A DNA stretch of 64,000 nt. Origin: Leptodactylus fallax (taxonomy: Eukaryota > Chordata > Amphibia > Anura > Leptodactylidae). Location: the NCBI GenBank assembly GCA_947044405.1, contig CAMRHE010000054.1, positions 6,029,501-6,093,500 on the forward strand. Direction: 5' to 3'. Below are positions 23,170 through 34,173 of this stretch, one piece after another (the first letter of the stretch is position 1; every line of letters starts with the position of its first letter). Under the pieces are notes generated by a model. It was not told the DNA's origin. It searched no databases and saw only the letters and a program-made list of their open reading frames with translations. Made by a program: the position numbers and the translations under genes.

Positions 23170-25175
23170 TTAGAACATATGCTCCCACCAGGGCCAGCAT
23201 TAAGGGGTGGGCAGACTGGGCAATTGCCCAGGGCCCTCATCCTCAAAGGGGCCCCCTTGGATCCGGAGACTGAGGACTCCATTTCCCAGAGTCAGGCCCG
23301 ACCACATTGAAAATGGAAAGGGGCCCGGCGTCATACGCCGGTCCCTTTCCAATAGCAGCCTGTCCAGGGGAGGTCTGTAAAAATAACAAACATTTTTACT
23401 CACCTCTCCTGAGCATCTGGTGATCCGACATCATCTTCTAGCCATTTCTAGCCTGTAGCTGATGTCACCTTCCAGACGCTGAGATCTGTGACTGGGCCTC
23501 AAGGATTACGCGGGGTGTTCTGGCATCTGGAACGCATGACGTCAGCCGCAGACTTGAAGAAGCCAGTGGGGACAGCAGAGCAGTGCGAGGATGCCCAGGA
23601 GAGGTAAGGGAAGGTGAGTATAACTGTTTGTTATTTTCCCTCACCTCCCCTGGGCCTCAGATTATTATATTCTGGGGTCTGAAGAGACCACAGAGAATAA
23701 TAATAGCACTGAAATGAAAGGGCAAATCTCACGAATATTCGTCAAAATGAATTTCGGGGGTTCGTTTGAAGCGGCTCAAGGCTCTGGGGAGTATATTATG
23801 TGGGGCCACTGTGGAGCATTATACTGGGGGGCTCTCTGTATAGCATAGTATATTCTGTGGGGCCACTGTGGAGCATTATACTAGGGGGGAATATTGGAGC
23901 ATTATACTAGGGAGGCCCTTTAGGGAGCATATTATACTGTGTGGGGCCACTGTGGGGAGCATATTGTACTGGGGGACATCTGGGCAGAATATTACATTGT
24001 GTGGGGCCACTGTGGAGCGTTACACTGTGTGGGGCCACTGTGGAGATTTATCCTGGGGGGCAGTGTGGGGAGCCTATTATACTGTAAGATTTATTCTTCT
24101 GTGCTGTGGGGGGCCTATTATACTGTTATGGTGTATACTGTGGAGCTTTATGCTGGGGCAGTGTGGGTAGCCTATTATACTGTGAGGTTTATTCATTTGT
24201 GCTGTAAGGAGCCTATTATGCTGTTATGGAGGAGCATTATACTGTGTGGGGCCACTGTGGAGCATATTATATTGTGTGGGGCTTCGTGGGAACATATTAT
24301 ACTCTCTGGGGCCACTGTGGAGCATTATACTGGGGGGAACTGTGGGGAGCATATTATACGGTGTGGGGGCCACTGTGGAGCATTATACTGAGGGGGGCTG
24401 TGGGGAGCCTTTTATACTGTGTGGGGCCATAAGGGGTATTATACTGTGTGAGGCCACTGGGGAGCATTATACTGTGTTGGGGCTCTGGGGAGCATATTAT
24501 ACTGTTTGGAACATTACATACCATGTGGTGCCACTATGGGGGGTTCAGGGGAGCATTATACTGGGGGAGTCCCTCTGGGGAACTTATTATACTGTGTGGG
24601 GTCACTGTGGAGTATTATACTGAGGGGGAGCTGTGGGGAGCCTTTTATACTGTGTGGAGTACATTATATTGTGTGTGGCCACTTTGGAGCATTATACTGT
24701 GTTGGGACTCTGGGGAGCATAATATACTGTGTGGAGTGTTATATACCATGTGGGGCCACTATGTTGGGCTCAGGGGTGCATTTTATACTGTGTGGGTCTA
24801 CTGTGGGGGGCTCAGGGAAGCATTTTATACTGTGGAGCATTATACTATGTGGAAAGGGGCTCAAAATTCCTCATGGCAGTCCTGTGTGCTATGCCTGCAT
24901 CACAGCTCCCTCACTATAATCTTGCAAATACATGTAGTGCTCCATGGCCATGTCATTCCCCATACAGTTCTGTGCATGAACTGGTCATGGAGCTATTGGA
25001 GAAGGCACAGTACTATAGGGGATAGCGATACAGGGAACATACTCAGTAACGCCAGATAGTCAGCACATATGTAAGATTTCAGTGAAGGAGCCATTGTGTA
25101 GGCCATTAGCATGAAGCTATTGGGTGGGTCCCCAGAACCAGTTTCTCTGGTGGGCCATAGGCCCTTCAGTCCAAC
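23170..25175 (+). repeat. ~2 kb composite repeat, best-preserved copy
   Basis: The layout is a head (CCAGGGCCAGCATTAAGG), the inverted AGGTGAGTATAACTG / TACTCACCTCTCCTGAGC body (about 23390-23700), the 31-bp minisatellite (about 23790-24860), and a unique arm ending CAGTCCAACACTGT. The arm plus array is repeated, inverted, at 6556-7300; the body plus array recurs at 13540-14420. Both ends begin CAG when read inward, but I could not find a convincing target duplication, so the class is open. No protein is encoded. Confidence 0.65.
23790..24860 (+). repeat. 31-bp-unit minisatellite, largest array
   Basis: More than 25 units carry GGAGCATTATACTGTGTGG or variants with ATATTATACTG, separated by GGCCACTGTGG or by G-rich variants. 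Some unit families alternate (CTGGGGGG, GTGTGGGG), suggesting higher-order turnover. Six overlapping plus-strand ORFs of up to 203 codons arise from the stop-poor units and are not genes. Confidence 0.92.
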
Positions 25176-25179
25176 ACTG

Positions 25180-25276
25180 TATAAGGGAACTCATTTATAT
25201 TTTTCAGAGGGCTTTTATATTTAAGGGGGCTCTTATTTATAAGGGAGGAACCATTCTATATAAGGGTGGGCTACTA
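25180..25276 (+). repeat. Left part of a TATAAGGG-type AT-rich array
   Basis: GGCTCTTATTTATAAGGG-like units are cut by the Tc1 element at 25277 and resume at 28841-29390. The two parts therefore formed one array before the insertion. Confidence 0.7.
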
Positions 25277-25358
25277 TACAGTACAGACCAAAAGTTTGGA
25301 CACACCATCTCATTCCAAGAGTTTTCTGTATTTTCATGACTATAAAAATTGTAGATTC

Positions 25359-27279
25359 CTTCGCGGACGATGTACTCCTCGCTCTCACCTCCCCTCATAC
25401 TAGCCTTCCAAACTTGTTGCGCTCGCTGGAGACCTATGGCGATCTCTCAGGATATAAGGTGAACCCCGCAAAGACTGAGGCACTCCCACTCAACATCCCA
25501 CGGGACCTTCTCCTTCTCCTTCGCAGTAATTACGATTTCCAGTGGCGGGAGTCCTCTATAAGCTACCTGGGAGTCCATATATCCACTTCCTATGCGACCC
25601 TATACTCGGCAAACTACCCGCGGTTGTTTCGTGAGCTAAGAGCCCTATTGGACAAATGGCAACCCTTACCTATCTCCCTTTTGGGGAGAATTACTGCGGT
25701 CAAGATGACTCTCCTCCCGAAGCTACTGTATTTTTTTGAGACGCTTCTGGTTGCGATACCTCGGGGAGAATTACGGAACCTACAGAAAGCTATTTTCCAG
25801 TTTATCTGGCAAGCAAAACAGCACCGAATACCCAGATCTGTTATGCTGGCGGATAGGGGGTCTGGGGGTATGGCTGTCCCACATTTGTTATATTATTACT
25901 GGGCGGCCCACTTATGCCATATCCCATTCTTGGCGGCTATGCCAGCATATACCAGATGGGTGCAGATAGAGAAGCTATGGCTGGCACCCATGCACCCTAA
26001 CGCGCTTCTGTGGGTCAGCTTTCCCCCCCCGCTCCCCCTGCCTCGTACCTGCTGAGCCCCATTCGGTTTACTAGATCTATCTGGTCTACCTGTTGTACTA
26101 GATTCTCCCTGATGTCCCCGCACTCATCTATGGTCTCCATACTATACAACCCCCTTCTCCCGGAAAGCCTGACCTCTGCCATGACTAAAGTGTGGTCTAA
26201 AGCTGGCCTTTACCGGATTGCTGACATGGTTGACCCTGGAACCTTGGAACTCAGGTCCTTTGCTTATCTTACAGCTAATCAAAACCTGCCAAGTACTGAA
26301 TGGTTCCATTACTTGCAGGTGGTTCACTTTGTCCGCTCCCTCCATGGGTCCCTCCAAGATTTGCCGTGCAGACACGTCCACTAGGGGCTTTATATCCTCT
26401 ATTTACCAACTTCTTACCTCACAAACTACAGGCTCTCCTGTTAGCCACCGCTATATGCTTAAATGGGAGGAGGCGGTGGGTAAACCCATCTCCCAGGAAC
26501 AGTGGCGGATTGTATGGTCTCGGGCCCAGAAATCATCTCAGTGCATTACGTTTAGGGAAGCGCAGTATAAGCTGTTGATGCATTGGTATCATACTCTGGC
26601 TCTCCTTCATGCTTTAAACCTATTGGTTCCCCCATGGTGCTGGCGCTGTGGAGCTGCGGTGGGTACCTTGCACCACATCTTTTGGACGTGCCCTCTTATC
26701 CTCGGTTTCTGGAGGGAGGTCAGGACTCTGACGACTGCTCTCTTTTTGCAAGAGGTTCCTCTTGACCCTCTTCTTTATCTCCTGAACCTTCCCCCCAGAC
26801 ACCTGAGCAATAAGTCATCCAGGCTTTTCTTGCATCTTTGTACTGCAGCTAAAACTCTCATAGCTAGAAACTGGAAGAAAGTGAGTCCCCCATCTAGTCT
26901 TGAGCTTGTGGCTAGAATGAAGGATGTGAGGAGTCTTGAATACCTGACCGCTGGCCTAGATAATTCACGGGAAGCCTTTGGGGCTATCTGGGCGCCCTGG
27001 GACATGTATTGTACATCACAGGGTCTCTGATCTCTAGTCCTCTCCTCCCCTCCCCCCTTCCTTTTGGTCCTACCCTTGTCTTCTTAACCTCTCCATTCCC
27101 CCCTCCCTTGTTCACTGCCTAATTTAAATGCATACTGCTTAAGGGGGAGGAGGCGGATAGTCTCTACCTACCTCAATGCTTCCTGCTTGTTTGATTATTT
27201 TTTTTTTTTTTTTTCTTCATTCCTTGTTAATGAAAAATTTTTCAATAAAATTACAGTTATATCAAAAACCAAAACAAAA
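25359..27279 (+). mobile_element. 5'-truncated L1 (Tx1/L1-type LINE)
   Basis: The element starts inside the reverse transcriptase and ends with TTCAATAAAATTACAG plus an A-rich tail. AAAAATTGTAGATTC occurs at 25344-25358 and at 27280-27294 as a 15-bp target-site duplication. The bottom-strand nick inferred from it, TTTTT/A, suits an L1 endonuclease. AATAAA at about 27244 is the presumed polyadenylation signal. The host sequence is the left inverted repeat of a Tc1. Confidence 0.95.
25360..27030 (+). pseudogene. L1 ORF2p C-terminal part, two frameshifts
   Basis: ORF2p is the LINE endonuclease/reverse transcriptase. The surviving part begins at the catalytic FADDVLLALTSP box (25360 on). The thumb region follows (SYLGVHISTSY, LLGRITAVKM), then the C-terminal domain with a Cys-rich CWRCGAAVGTLHHIFWTC motif at about 26640-26700. 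The frame changes near 26050 and again near 26330-26380, returning to the original frame. Apart from these the reading frame is long, and codons look undisturbed for about 560 residues, indicating a fairly recent insertion. The endonuclease domain and ORF1 are absent. Confidence 0.92.
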
Positions 27280-27377
27280 AAAAATTGTAGATTCACACTG
27301 AAGGCATCAAAACTATGAATTAACACATGTGGAATTATATACTTAACAAAAAAGTGTGAAACAACTGAAAATATGTC

Positions 27378-28424
27378 TTATATTCTAGGTTCTTCAAAGT
27401 AGCCACCTTTTGCTTTGATTACTGCTTTGCACACTCTTGGCATTCTCTTGATGAGCTTCAAGAGGTAGTCACCTGAAATAGTCTTCCAACAGTCTTGAAG
27501 GAGTTCCCAGAGATGCTTAGCACTTGTTGGCCCTTTTGCCTTCACTCTGCGGTCCAGCTCACCCCAAACCATCTCGATTGGGTTCAGGTCTGGTGGAGGC
27601 CAGGTCATCTGGCATAGCACCCCATCACTCTCCTTCTTGGTCAAATAGCCCTTACACATTCTGGAGGTGTGTTTGTGATCATTGTCCTGTTGAAAAATAA
27701 ATGATGGTCCAACTAAACGCAAACCGGATGGAATAGCATGCCGCTGCAAGATGCTGAGGTAACCATGCTGGTTCAGTATTCCTTCAATTTTGAATAAATC
27801 CCCAACAGTGTCACCAGCAAAGCACCCCCACACCATCACACCTCCTCCTCCATGCTTCACGGTGGGAACCAGGCATGTAGAGTCCATTCGTTCACCTTTT
27901 CTGCGTCGCACAAAGACATGGTGGTTGGAACCAAAGATCTCAAATTTGGACTCATCAGACCAAAGCACAGATTTCCACAGGTCTAATGTCCATTCCTTGT
28001 GTTCTTTAGCCCAAACAAGTCTCTTCTGCTTGTTGCCTGTCCTTAGCAGTGGTTTCCTAGTAGCTATTTTACCATGAAGGCCTGCTGCACAGTCTCCTCT
28101 TAACAGTTGTTGTAGAGATGTGTCTGCTGCTAGAACTCTGTGTGGCATTGACCTGGTCTCTAATCTGAGCTGCTGTTAACCTGCGATTTCTGAGGCTGGT
28201 GACTCGGATGAACTTATCCTCCGCAGCAGAGGTGACTCTTGGTCTTCCTTTCCTGGGGCAGTCCTCATGTGAGCCAGTTTCTTTGTAGCGCTTGATGGTT
28301 TTGGCCACTGCACTTGGGGACACTTTCAAAGTTTTCCCAATTTTTTCGGACTGACTGACCTTCATTTCTTAAAGTAATGATGGCCTCTCGTTTTTCTTTA
28401 CTTAAGCTGCTTTTTTCTTGCCAT
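27378..28424 (-). pseudogene. Tc1 transposase, family D (DD38E-like), frameshifted
   Basis: The natural ATG is at 28424 (MARKKQL), followed immediately by a frameshift. Helix-turn-helix sequence (KTLKVSPSAVAKTIKRYK) and a GRPR motif (RKGRPRVTSA) lie in 28265-28365. The catalytic half is open from 28148 to 27378: LWSDESKFEIFG, IFQQDNDHKHTSR and PPPDLNPIEMVW. Thirty-six residues separate Asp2 from Glu here. A two-residue deletion appears to have removed the usual QS or similar before PDL, so the ancestor would be DD38E, as described for the Intruder family. That assignment is from memory. At least three frameshifts make it non-functional. Confidence 0.88.
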
Positions 28425-28840
28425 AATACAAATTCTAACATTCCATTCAGTAGGACTATCAGCTGTGTATCCACCTGACTTCTGAACAACACAACTGTTG
28501 GTCCCAACCCCATTTATAAGGCAAGAAATCCCACTTATTAAACCTGACAGGGCACACCTGTGAAGTGAAAACCAGTTCAGGTGACTACCTCTTGAAGCTC
28601 ATCAAGAGAATGCCAAGAGTGTGCAAAGCAGTAATCAAAGTAAAAGGTGGCTACTTTGAAGAACCTAGAATATAAAACATATTTTCAGTTGTTTCACACT
28701 TTTTTGTTAAGTATATAATTCCACATGTGGTAATTCATAGTTTTGATGCATTCAGTGTGAATCTACAATTTTTATAGTCATGAAAATACAGAAAACTCTT
28801 GGAATGAGATGGTGTGTCCAAACTTTTGGTCTGTACTGTA

Positions 28841-29390
28841 TATACGGGGGAAACTTAAATATCAGGGGAAACAATTATATTAGAGGGCTATTATAAAGGG
28901 AAATTATATATGGGGGGCTATTATTAGGGTATATTATTTATATAGGGATTATATATGGGATATATATATATGGATTATTATATATATATGGATTATTATA
29001 TAGGGATATTATTTATAAGATGGGCTATTTTTTATAAGGGAGGATCTATTTATAAGAGGCCTATAAAAAGGGGGAAACTATTATATTTAAGGCATCTATT
29101 ATAAGGGGGAGCTATTATTTATAACAGGGGAACTATTTTAAAGGGGGGTATAATTGTTTAGGGGGATATTATTTATAAGAGGAACTATTTATAAGGGAGT
29201 AGTATTATTTTTAAGGAGTGACTGTTACTGATAGGGGTAACTATTACAGATAAGGGGGAATATTACTGATACAGGGCACTATTTATAAGCAGTAACTATC
29301 ATTTATAACTGCGCTATTACTGATAAGGGTGCAATATTATTTATGAGCAGGGACTATTATTTATAAGAAGTCACTATAATAACATGACTT
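28841..29390 (+). repeat. TATAAGGG-type AT-rich degenerate array
   Basis: Variants of CTATTATTTATAAGGGGG are repeated about every 20-35 bp for 550 bp, with tracts of TATATGGATTATTA. The array continues 25180-25276 across the inserted Tc1. Non-coding. Confidence 0.8.
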
Positions 29391-29845
29391 TGTGCAAAAA
29401 TCTATTAGGCGATACAAATGCTGTCATTTGAATTATGTGTTGGAAAACGGGACTTGTTATTTCTGTTTTGGAAGCAGAAAGGAGGCATTATTAAAGGAGT
29501 TTCTACTGGAAGATGATGGTGTTGTTTGTATATTAGCATTTGGGGCCCCACTTTTAATTTTGCCCAGGGCCTCACTCCCATCCAGACAATGTCTTTTTCA
29601 GGGAAGGCCTTGTATATTTCAGGAAGACCATGCTGAACCACGTACTGCATCCATCACAACAAATTTCTAAATTAGTTAATTTTTTCAAATAAAATGGAAA
29701 AATGTCTAAGTTTTACCTTATATGTGTTCTATGTTCTATTGTGAATGAAATATGGTTATATGACATTTCAAGATCATTGCATTCTTGTTTTCTTTACATT
29801 TTACAGTGTCCCAACTTTTTTGGAATTGGTTTGGATGTTTAATAC
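29390..29845 (+). mobile_element. 3' end of a Tc2/Kanga-like DNA transposon
   Basis: CCTTGTATATTTCAGGAAGAC encodes part of FQEDHAEPRTASITT, which resembles the second catalytic block of a DDE transposase (FQ.D.A.PHTA). The next part is a non-coding tail with AAAAATGTCTAAGTTTTACC, ending CAGTGTCCCAACTTTTTTGG. That terminal repeat is characteristic of a widespread Tc2/Kanga-type group in fish and frogs (recognised, not searched). The rest of the transposase is deleted. Confidence 0.6.
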
Positions 29846-30680
29846 TTAAAGTACAACTGAATTTACAAAAGAAAACTTAATTTTCATTTTTTTTTTATCT
29901 CTCATTCAGCATATTACACACAATCCATGCACTACACGTATGTATACTCTGACACAAAAGTTGATGGTGTTATGTATCATAGGTAAGGTAAAAAAGAATG
30001 TTTAGTCACCACCAGATGGCATTAAAACCTTACTTTTTTAAGAAGTACTTTCTTAGAACTTCTGTTTTTAAAAAAGCATAGGAAAAATAGTGCAGCACCA
30101 TGTTAGCCAGAAAAAAATCACACAATGTTTGATATTTTTGTGTCAAAGAGGTTCTGTGCTTTGAAAGCTTGCAAATGTGATTTACCCAATAATGGTATCA
30201 TACCTACATTACGTTTGATACAAAAGAATCAAATGTTACAGGACTTCTGTTTCAAAGGAAAAAGAAGTCCACAAAAGGTAAAGGGTTTTCTTATGCTGTT
30301 TACATAAAATCATAAAATAAAAATAGGTATAGTAAGTAAAAACCTAAAATCTGAAACAAAGTATTGCAGGTAGATGTTTTAAAGAATAAGAGCTCTCAGA
30401 TATTATACAATTTTTCATAGGTCAGTTATTCGTAGGTCAAAATGGAATAATGCAAGAAAAGTGCTGAAACTGATGAAACTCTATTCTTTTGTAAATTTTT
30501 TTGATGATTTAATGTAATATGCCTGTTGTGGATGATGGGCACTCCTCACGGATTCTCTATGTTTGGTTATTAAATTAATGGAATTCCAATTTTTGACTTC
30601 TGTTAGATAGGGGCTTGCTATCACTTTTGCTCAGGGGTCTACTGCCATAAACACCAGGAAGAATAGATCTACCCCTATAG
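29846..30680. other. Uncharacterised AT-rich intergenic sequence
   Basis: No supported feature. It ends where the Rex1-like LINE relic begins. Confidence 0.4.
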
Positions 30681-30962
30681 AGCGTATTATGTCCTCTACC
30701 ATAGTGGGTTATGGGTTTCACTATAAGGAAACAGGAGTAGATAAGGAAAGGATGAACTGTGACCCCTGTATTACCTACTCTAGGCATCAGTTATTTACTA
30801 TCAGGAAGGCAACACGATGTGGAGCAAGTACTAGACCTTGGGTTTCTAAGGAGGTTATGAGGCCATTTAGTGATTGCAGATCAGGCTTTAAGATTAAATA
30901 GAAAGGAAGGAGCGTTAAAACTTTTGTTCCCTCGATTATCACAGAAAATATGTGTTCCATTG

Positions 30963-31401
30963 TTAAAGAGGACCTTTCATTTCCTCTGACATTAGTGGTG
31001 TTATATCCTGTTAGAAAGCTGAATTCAGCACACTGTCAGCTTTACTGATGTCTACCCCGGTTGTAGAGATATCGGTGCCGTTAGTTTCAGCACAAATATC
31101 TCTGAACTGTCAGAAGGGCTGGCCTTACAGCTCAGCATCATTGCTGGCATGTTATAAATGCCCCTCTTGACAGTATAAGATTATGGAAGAGTACCATCAA
31201 GGGGGCATTCTTAACAGCCCGCAATGACTTTGAGCTTTAAGGCCAACCCCTCTGACAGTGCAGGGATATTGCTGCTGAAACGGCGCATACCGGCAAAGCT
31301 GACAGTGTGCTGAATTCAGCGCGCTGACAGCTTTCTAATGGTATATAACACTGCTAATGTCATGAAAGGTCATCTTTAATGATATCAAAGGTCCTCTTTA
31401 A
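30963..31401. mobile_element. TTAA-flanked palindromic MITE
   Basis: The left end is TTAAAGAGGACCTTTCAT. The right side has two successive terminal motifs, GAAAGGTCATCTTTAA (ending 31379) and CAAAGGTCCTCTTTAA (ending 31401). Arms around GAATTCAGCACACTGTCAG and CAGTGTGCTGAATTC fold back. It is related to 59068-59530. The doubled right end suggests a one-end duplication or a second partial element. Confidence 0.72.
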
Positions 31402-31449
31402 GAAGATGGACAAAATGAATGCATTAGTCTTAAAGGGGAGGGAGTTTCA

Positions 31450-32395
31450 GCAGTTTTGGTTACACAATGACATCTCTCTGACTCATTTGTTACTGTCCCA
31501 GATTTTAATTCCATTAGGTTGGACAGAGATGTTGGCACCACTAGCAAGAAAAAAGGTGGTGTCAATGAAGGGTGGTGTCCAGAGACACATGTTACTGTTA
31601 GGATTCACCACTGTTGTAGGAACATTGAGATCCTAGCAGTGACCCTACGCCCATTTTATCTCCCAAGAAAATTCTCTGTTGTGAACTTGGTGGCATTGTA
31701 CATTCCGCCATATGCATCACGTGATATTGCGAGTGAAATTCTCCTTGGGGCGGTAGCGGGGCTACAGAATAGGTATTCCAATGCCCTTATGGTAGTAACA
31801 GGTGACTTCAACCATGCTTGTGACTCGACCTCACTCCAAAAGTTTTATCAATGTGTGCAGTGTGCAACCAGGGAAGAGAAAACAATTGACTTACTATTGT
31901 GAATTTCAAATATGCTTATAGGTGTGCAGTTATGCCTCATCTAGGTGGGTCAGATCACAATTTTATCTTCTTGCAGGCCTGTGGTCTCTCATTGCCCTAT
32001 TGTTAGGAAACAGGTGAGACATTGGTCTAGGGAGGTCGAAGAGGAACTGCAGTACTGCAGACTACTATATGGGACCTGTTTTTTGACCAGGTTGGGGATG
32101 AGGTTGATCTGGACACTGGGGTTGTAACTGATTACATTAACTTTTGTGTTGACAATATTGTACTTGTGTAGGTTAAGTGCTTCCCTAATATTAAGTCATG
32201 GGTTACAAAAGAGCTGAAAAGCATCCTAAACAAGAAAAGGAAGGCATTTCCAAGGAAAGACAGGGAAGCAGTCAGAGTGGTGCTGATGGACCTCAGGGTT
32301 ATTGTTGGGGATTACAAATGGGCATACAATAGTAAAATGGAAAATAAATTGTCCAGGAATGACAAAGGATGCATGGTCAGGTATGAAATCCATAA
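31450..32395 (+). pseudogene. Rex1-type LINE endonuclease region, decayed
   Basis: This is the apurinic-type endonuclease of a CR1/Rex1-group retrotransposon. The 31519-31902 frame reads KGGVNEGWCP, YIPPYASRDIASE and VVTGDFNHACDS, the last being the conserved GDFN endonuclease motif. A frameshift at about 31895 leads into LGGSDHNFIFL (the SDH motif, about 31945). After further stops, DYINFCVDNI, SWVTKELKSILNKKRKAF and LRVIVGDYKW (32125-32330) match the linker before the RT. Non-functional because of frameshifts and stops. Confidence 0.82.
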
Positions 32396-32537
32396 CTAGT
32401 TTTAGAGCTGCTGTGAGTAATGTTTCTAGCGACTAAGAATTTGCCAACATTTGGCCGGGATGTTTCATGAAAAGAGAGGTAAACAGTATTTGTATGCCAC
32501 AGGGAACAGTGTTAGCATCATTTCTTTTCACAGCATA

Positions 32538-34173
32538 TACAATGCCTTGCGAAACTATTCGGCCCCCTTGAACTTTTCAACCTTTTGACACATTTCAGGC
32601 TTCAAACATAAAGATATAAAATTTTAATTTTTTGGTGAAGAATCAACAACAAGTGAGACACAATTGTGAAGTGGAATGAAATTTATTGGTTATTTGAAAC
32701 TTATGTAAAAAATAAAAAACTGAAAAGTGGGGCGTGCCATATTATTTGGCCCCTTTACTTTCAGTGCAGCAAATTCACTCCAGAAGTTCAGTGAGGATCT
32801 CTGAATGATCCAATGTTGTCCTAAATGACTGATGATGATAAATATAATCCACCTGTGTGTAATCAAGTCTCCGTATAAATGACCCTGCTCCGTGATAGTC
32901 TCAGGGTTCTGTTTAAAGCGCAGAGAGCATCATGAAGACCAAGGAACACACCAGGCAGGTCCGTGATACTGTTGTGGAGAAGTTTAGAGCCGGATTTGGA
33001 TACAAAAAGATTTCCCAAACTTTAAACATCCCAAGGAGCACTGTGCAAGCGATCATATTGAAATGGAAGGAGTATCAGACCACTGCAAATCTACCAAGAC
33101 CCGGCTGTCCCTCTAAACTTTCATCTCAAACAAGGAGAAAACTGATCAGAGATGCAGCCAAGAGGCCCATAATCACTCTGGATGAACTGCAGAGAACTAC
33201 AGCTGAGGTGGGAGAGTCTGTCCATAGGACAAGAATCAGTCGTACACTGCACAAATATGGCCTTTATGGAAGAGTGGCAAGAAGAAAGCCATTTCTCAAA
33301 GATATCCATAAAAAGTCTCATTTAAAGTTTGCCACGAGCCACCTGGGAGACACACCAAACATGTGTAAGAAGGTGCTCTGGTCAGATGAAACCAAAATCG
33401 AAGTTTTTGGCCACAATGCAAAACGATATGTTTGGCGTTAAAGCAACACAGCTCATCACCCTGAACACACCATCCCCACTGTCAAACATGGTGGTGGCAG
33501 CATCATGGTTTGGGCCTGCTTTTCTTCAGCAGGGACAGGGAAGATGGTTAAAATTGATGGGAAGATGGATGGAGCCAAATACAGGACCATTCTGGAAGAA
33601 AACCTGTTGGAGTCTGCAAAAGACCTGAGACTGAGACGGAGATTTATCTTCCAACAAGACAATGATCCCAAACATAAAGCAAAATCTACAATGGAATGGT
33701 TCACAAATAAACGTATCCAGGTGTTAGAATGGCCAAGTCAAAGTCCAGACCTGAATCCAATCGAGAATCTGTGGAAAGAGCTGAAAACTGCTGTTCACAA
33801 ACGCTCTCCATCCAACCTCACTGAGCTCGAGCTGTTTTCCAAGGAAGAATAGGCAAGAATTTCAGTCTCTCGATGTGTAAAACTGATAGAGACATACCCC
33901 AAGCGACTTGCAGCTGTAATTGCAGCAAAAGGTGGCGCTACAAAGTATTAACTTAAGGGGGTCGAATAATTTGGCACGCCCCACTTTTCAGTTTTTTATT
34001 TTTTACAAAAGTTTAAAATATCCAATAAATTTCGTTCCACTTCACGATTGTGTCCCACTTGTTGTTGGTTCTTCACCAAAAAAATTAAATTTTATATCCT
34101 TATGTTTGAAGCCTGAAATGTGGCAAAAGGTTGAAAAGTTCAAGGGGGCCGAATACTTTCACAAGGCACTGTA
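32538..34173 (+). mobile_element. Tc1-like transposon, family C, nearly intact
   Basis: The ends are TACAATGCCTTGCGAAACTA and, on the complement, TACAGTGCCTTGTGAAAGTA, with TA at both borders and a length of 1,636 bp. The terminal repeats are about 200 bp and carry a second motif at the inner edge (TGGGGCGTGCCATATTATTT versus GGCACGCCCCACTTTTCAG), the IR/DR layout. It sits in the Rex1 LINE; LINE protein text is continuous across the site when one TA is kept. Confidence 0.95.
32932..33951 (+). pseudogene. Tc1 transposase, family C, two stop codons
   Basis: The frame of 339 codons from ATG 32932 to TAA 33951 is in one phase throughout. It is broken only by TAA at 33439-33441 (where relatives have a sense codon after YVWR) and TAG at 33850-33852 (where relatives have Trp in EEW). 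Visible domains are the N-terminal paired-like HTH (KKISQTLNIPRSTVQ), a second HTH segment, LWSDETKIEVFG (Asp1), [14 protein letters not shown] (Asp2) and [11 protein letters not shown] (Glu), with the DD34E spacing. There is no frameshift. This is a young corpse: the protein would be cut after about 169 residues, before Asp2. Confidence 0.93.

Larger units (their letters stand above)
25277..28840 (-). mobile_element. Tc1-like transposon, family D, split by an L1
   Basis: The ends are TACAGTACAGACCAAAAGTT and its complement at 28821-28840, with TA at both borders. Inverted repeats are long, roughly 280 bp; they include AGAGTTTTCTGTATTTTCATG and extend into the transposase 3' coding end, which is duplicated at 28590-28680. 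Removing the L1 at 25359-27279 leaves about 1.6 kb. The coding strand is minus. It interrupts the TATAAGGG array. Confidence 0.93.

Noticed and set aside
24448..25059. Plus-strand ORF of 203 codons and its overlapping neighbours
   Set aside because: They are readings of the stop-poor 31-bp minisatellite in several frames; composition is repetitive and no domain is visible.
28841..29390. CRISPR-like direct repeats
   Set aside because: Units are degenerate, AT-rich and of variable spacing, with no unique spacers; this is a eukaryotic tandem array.
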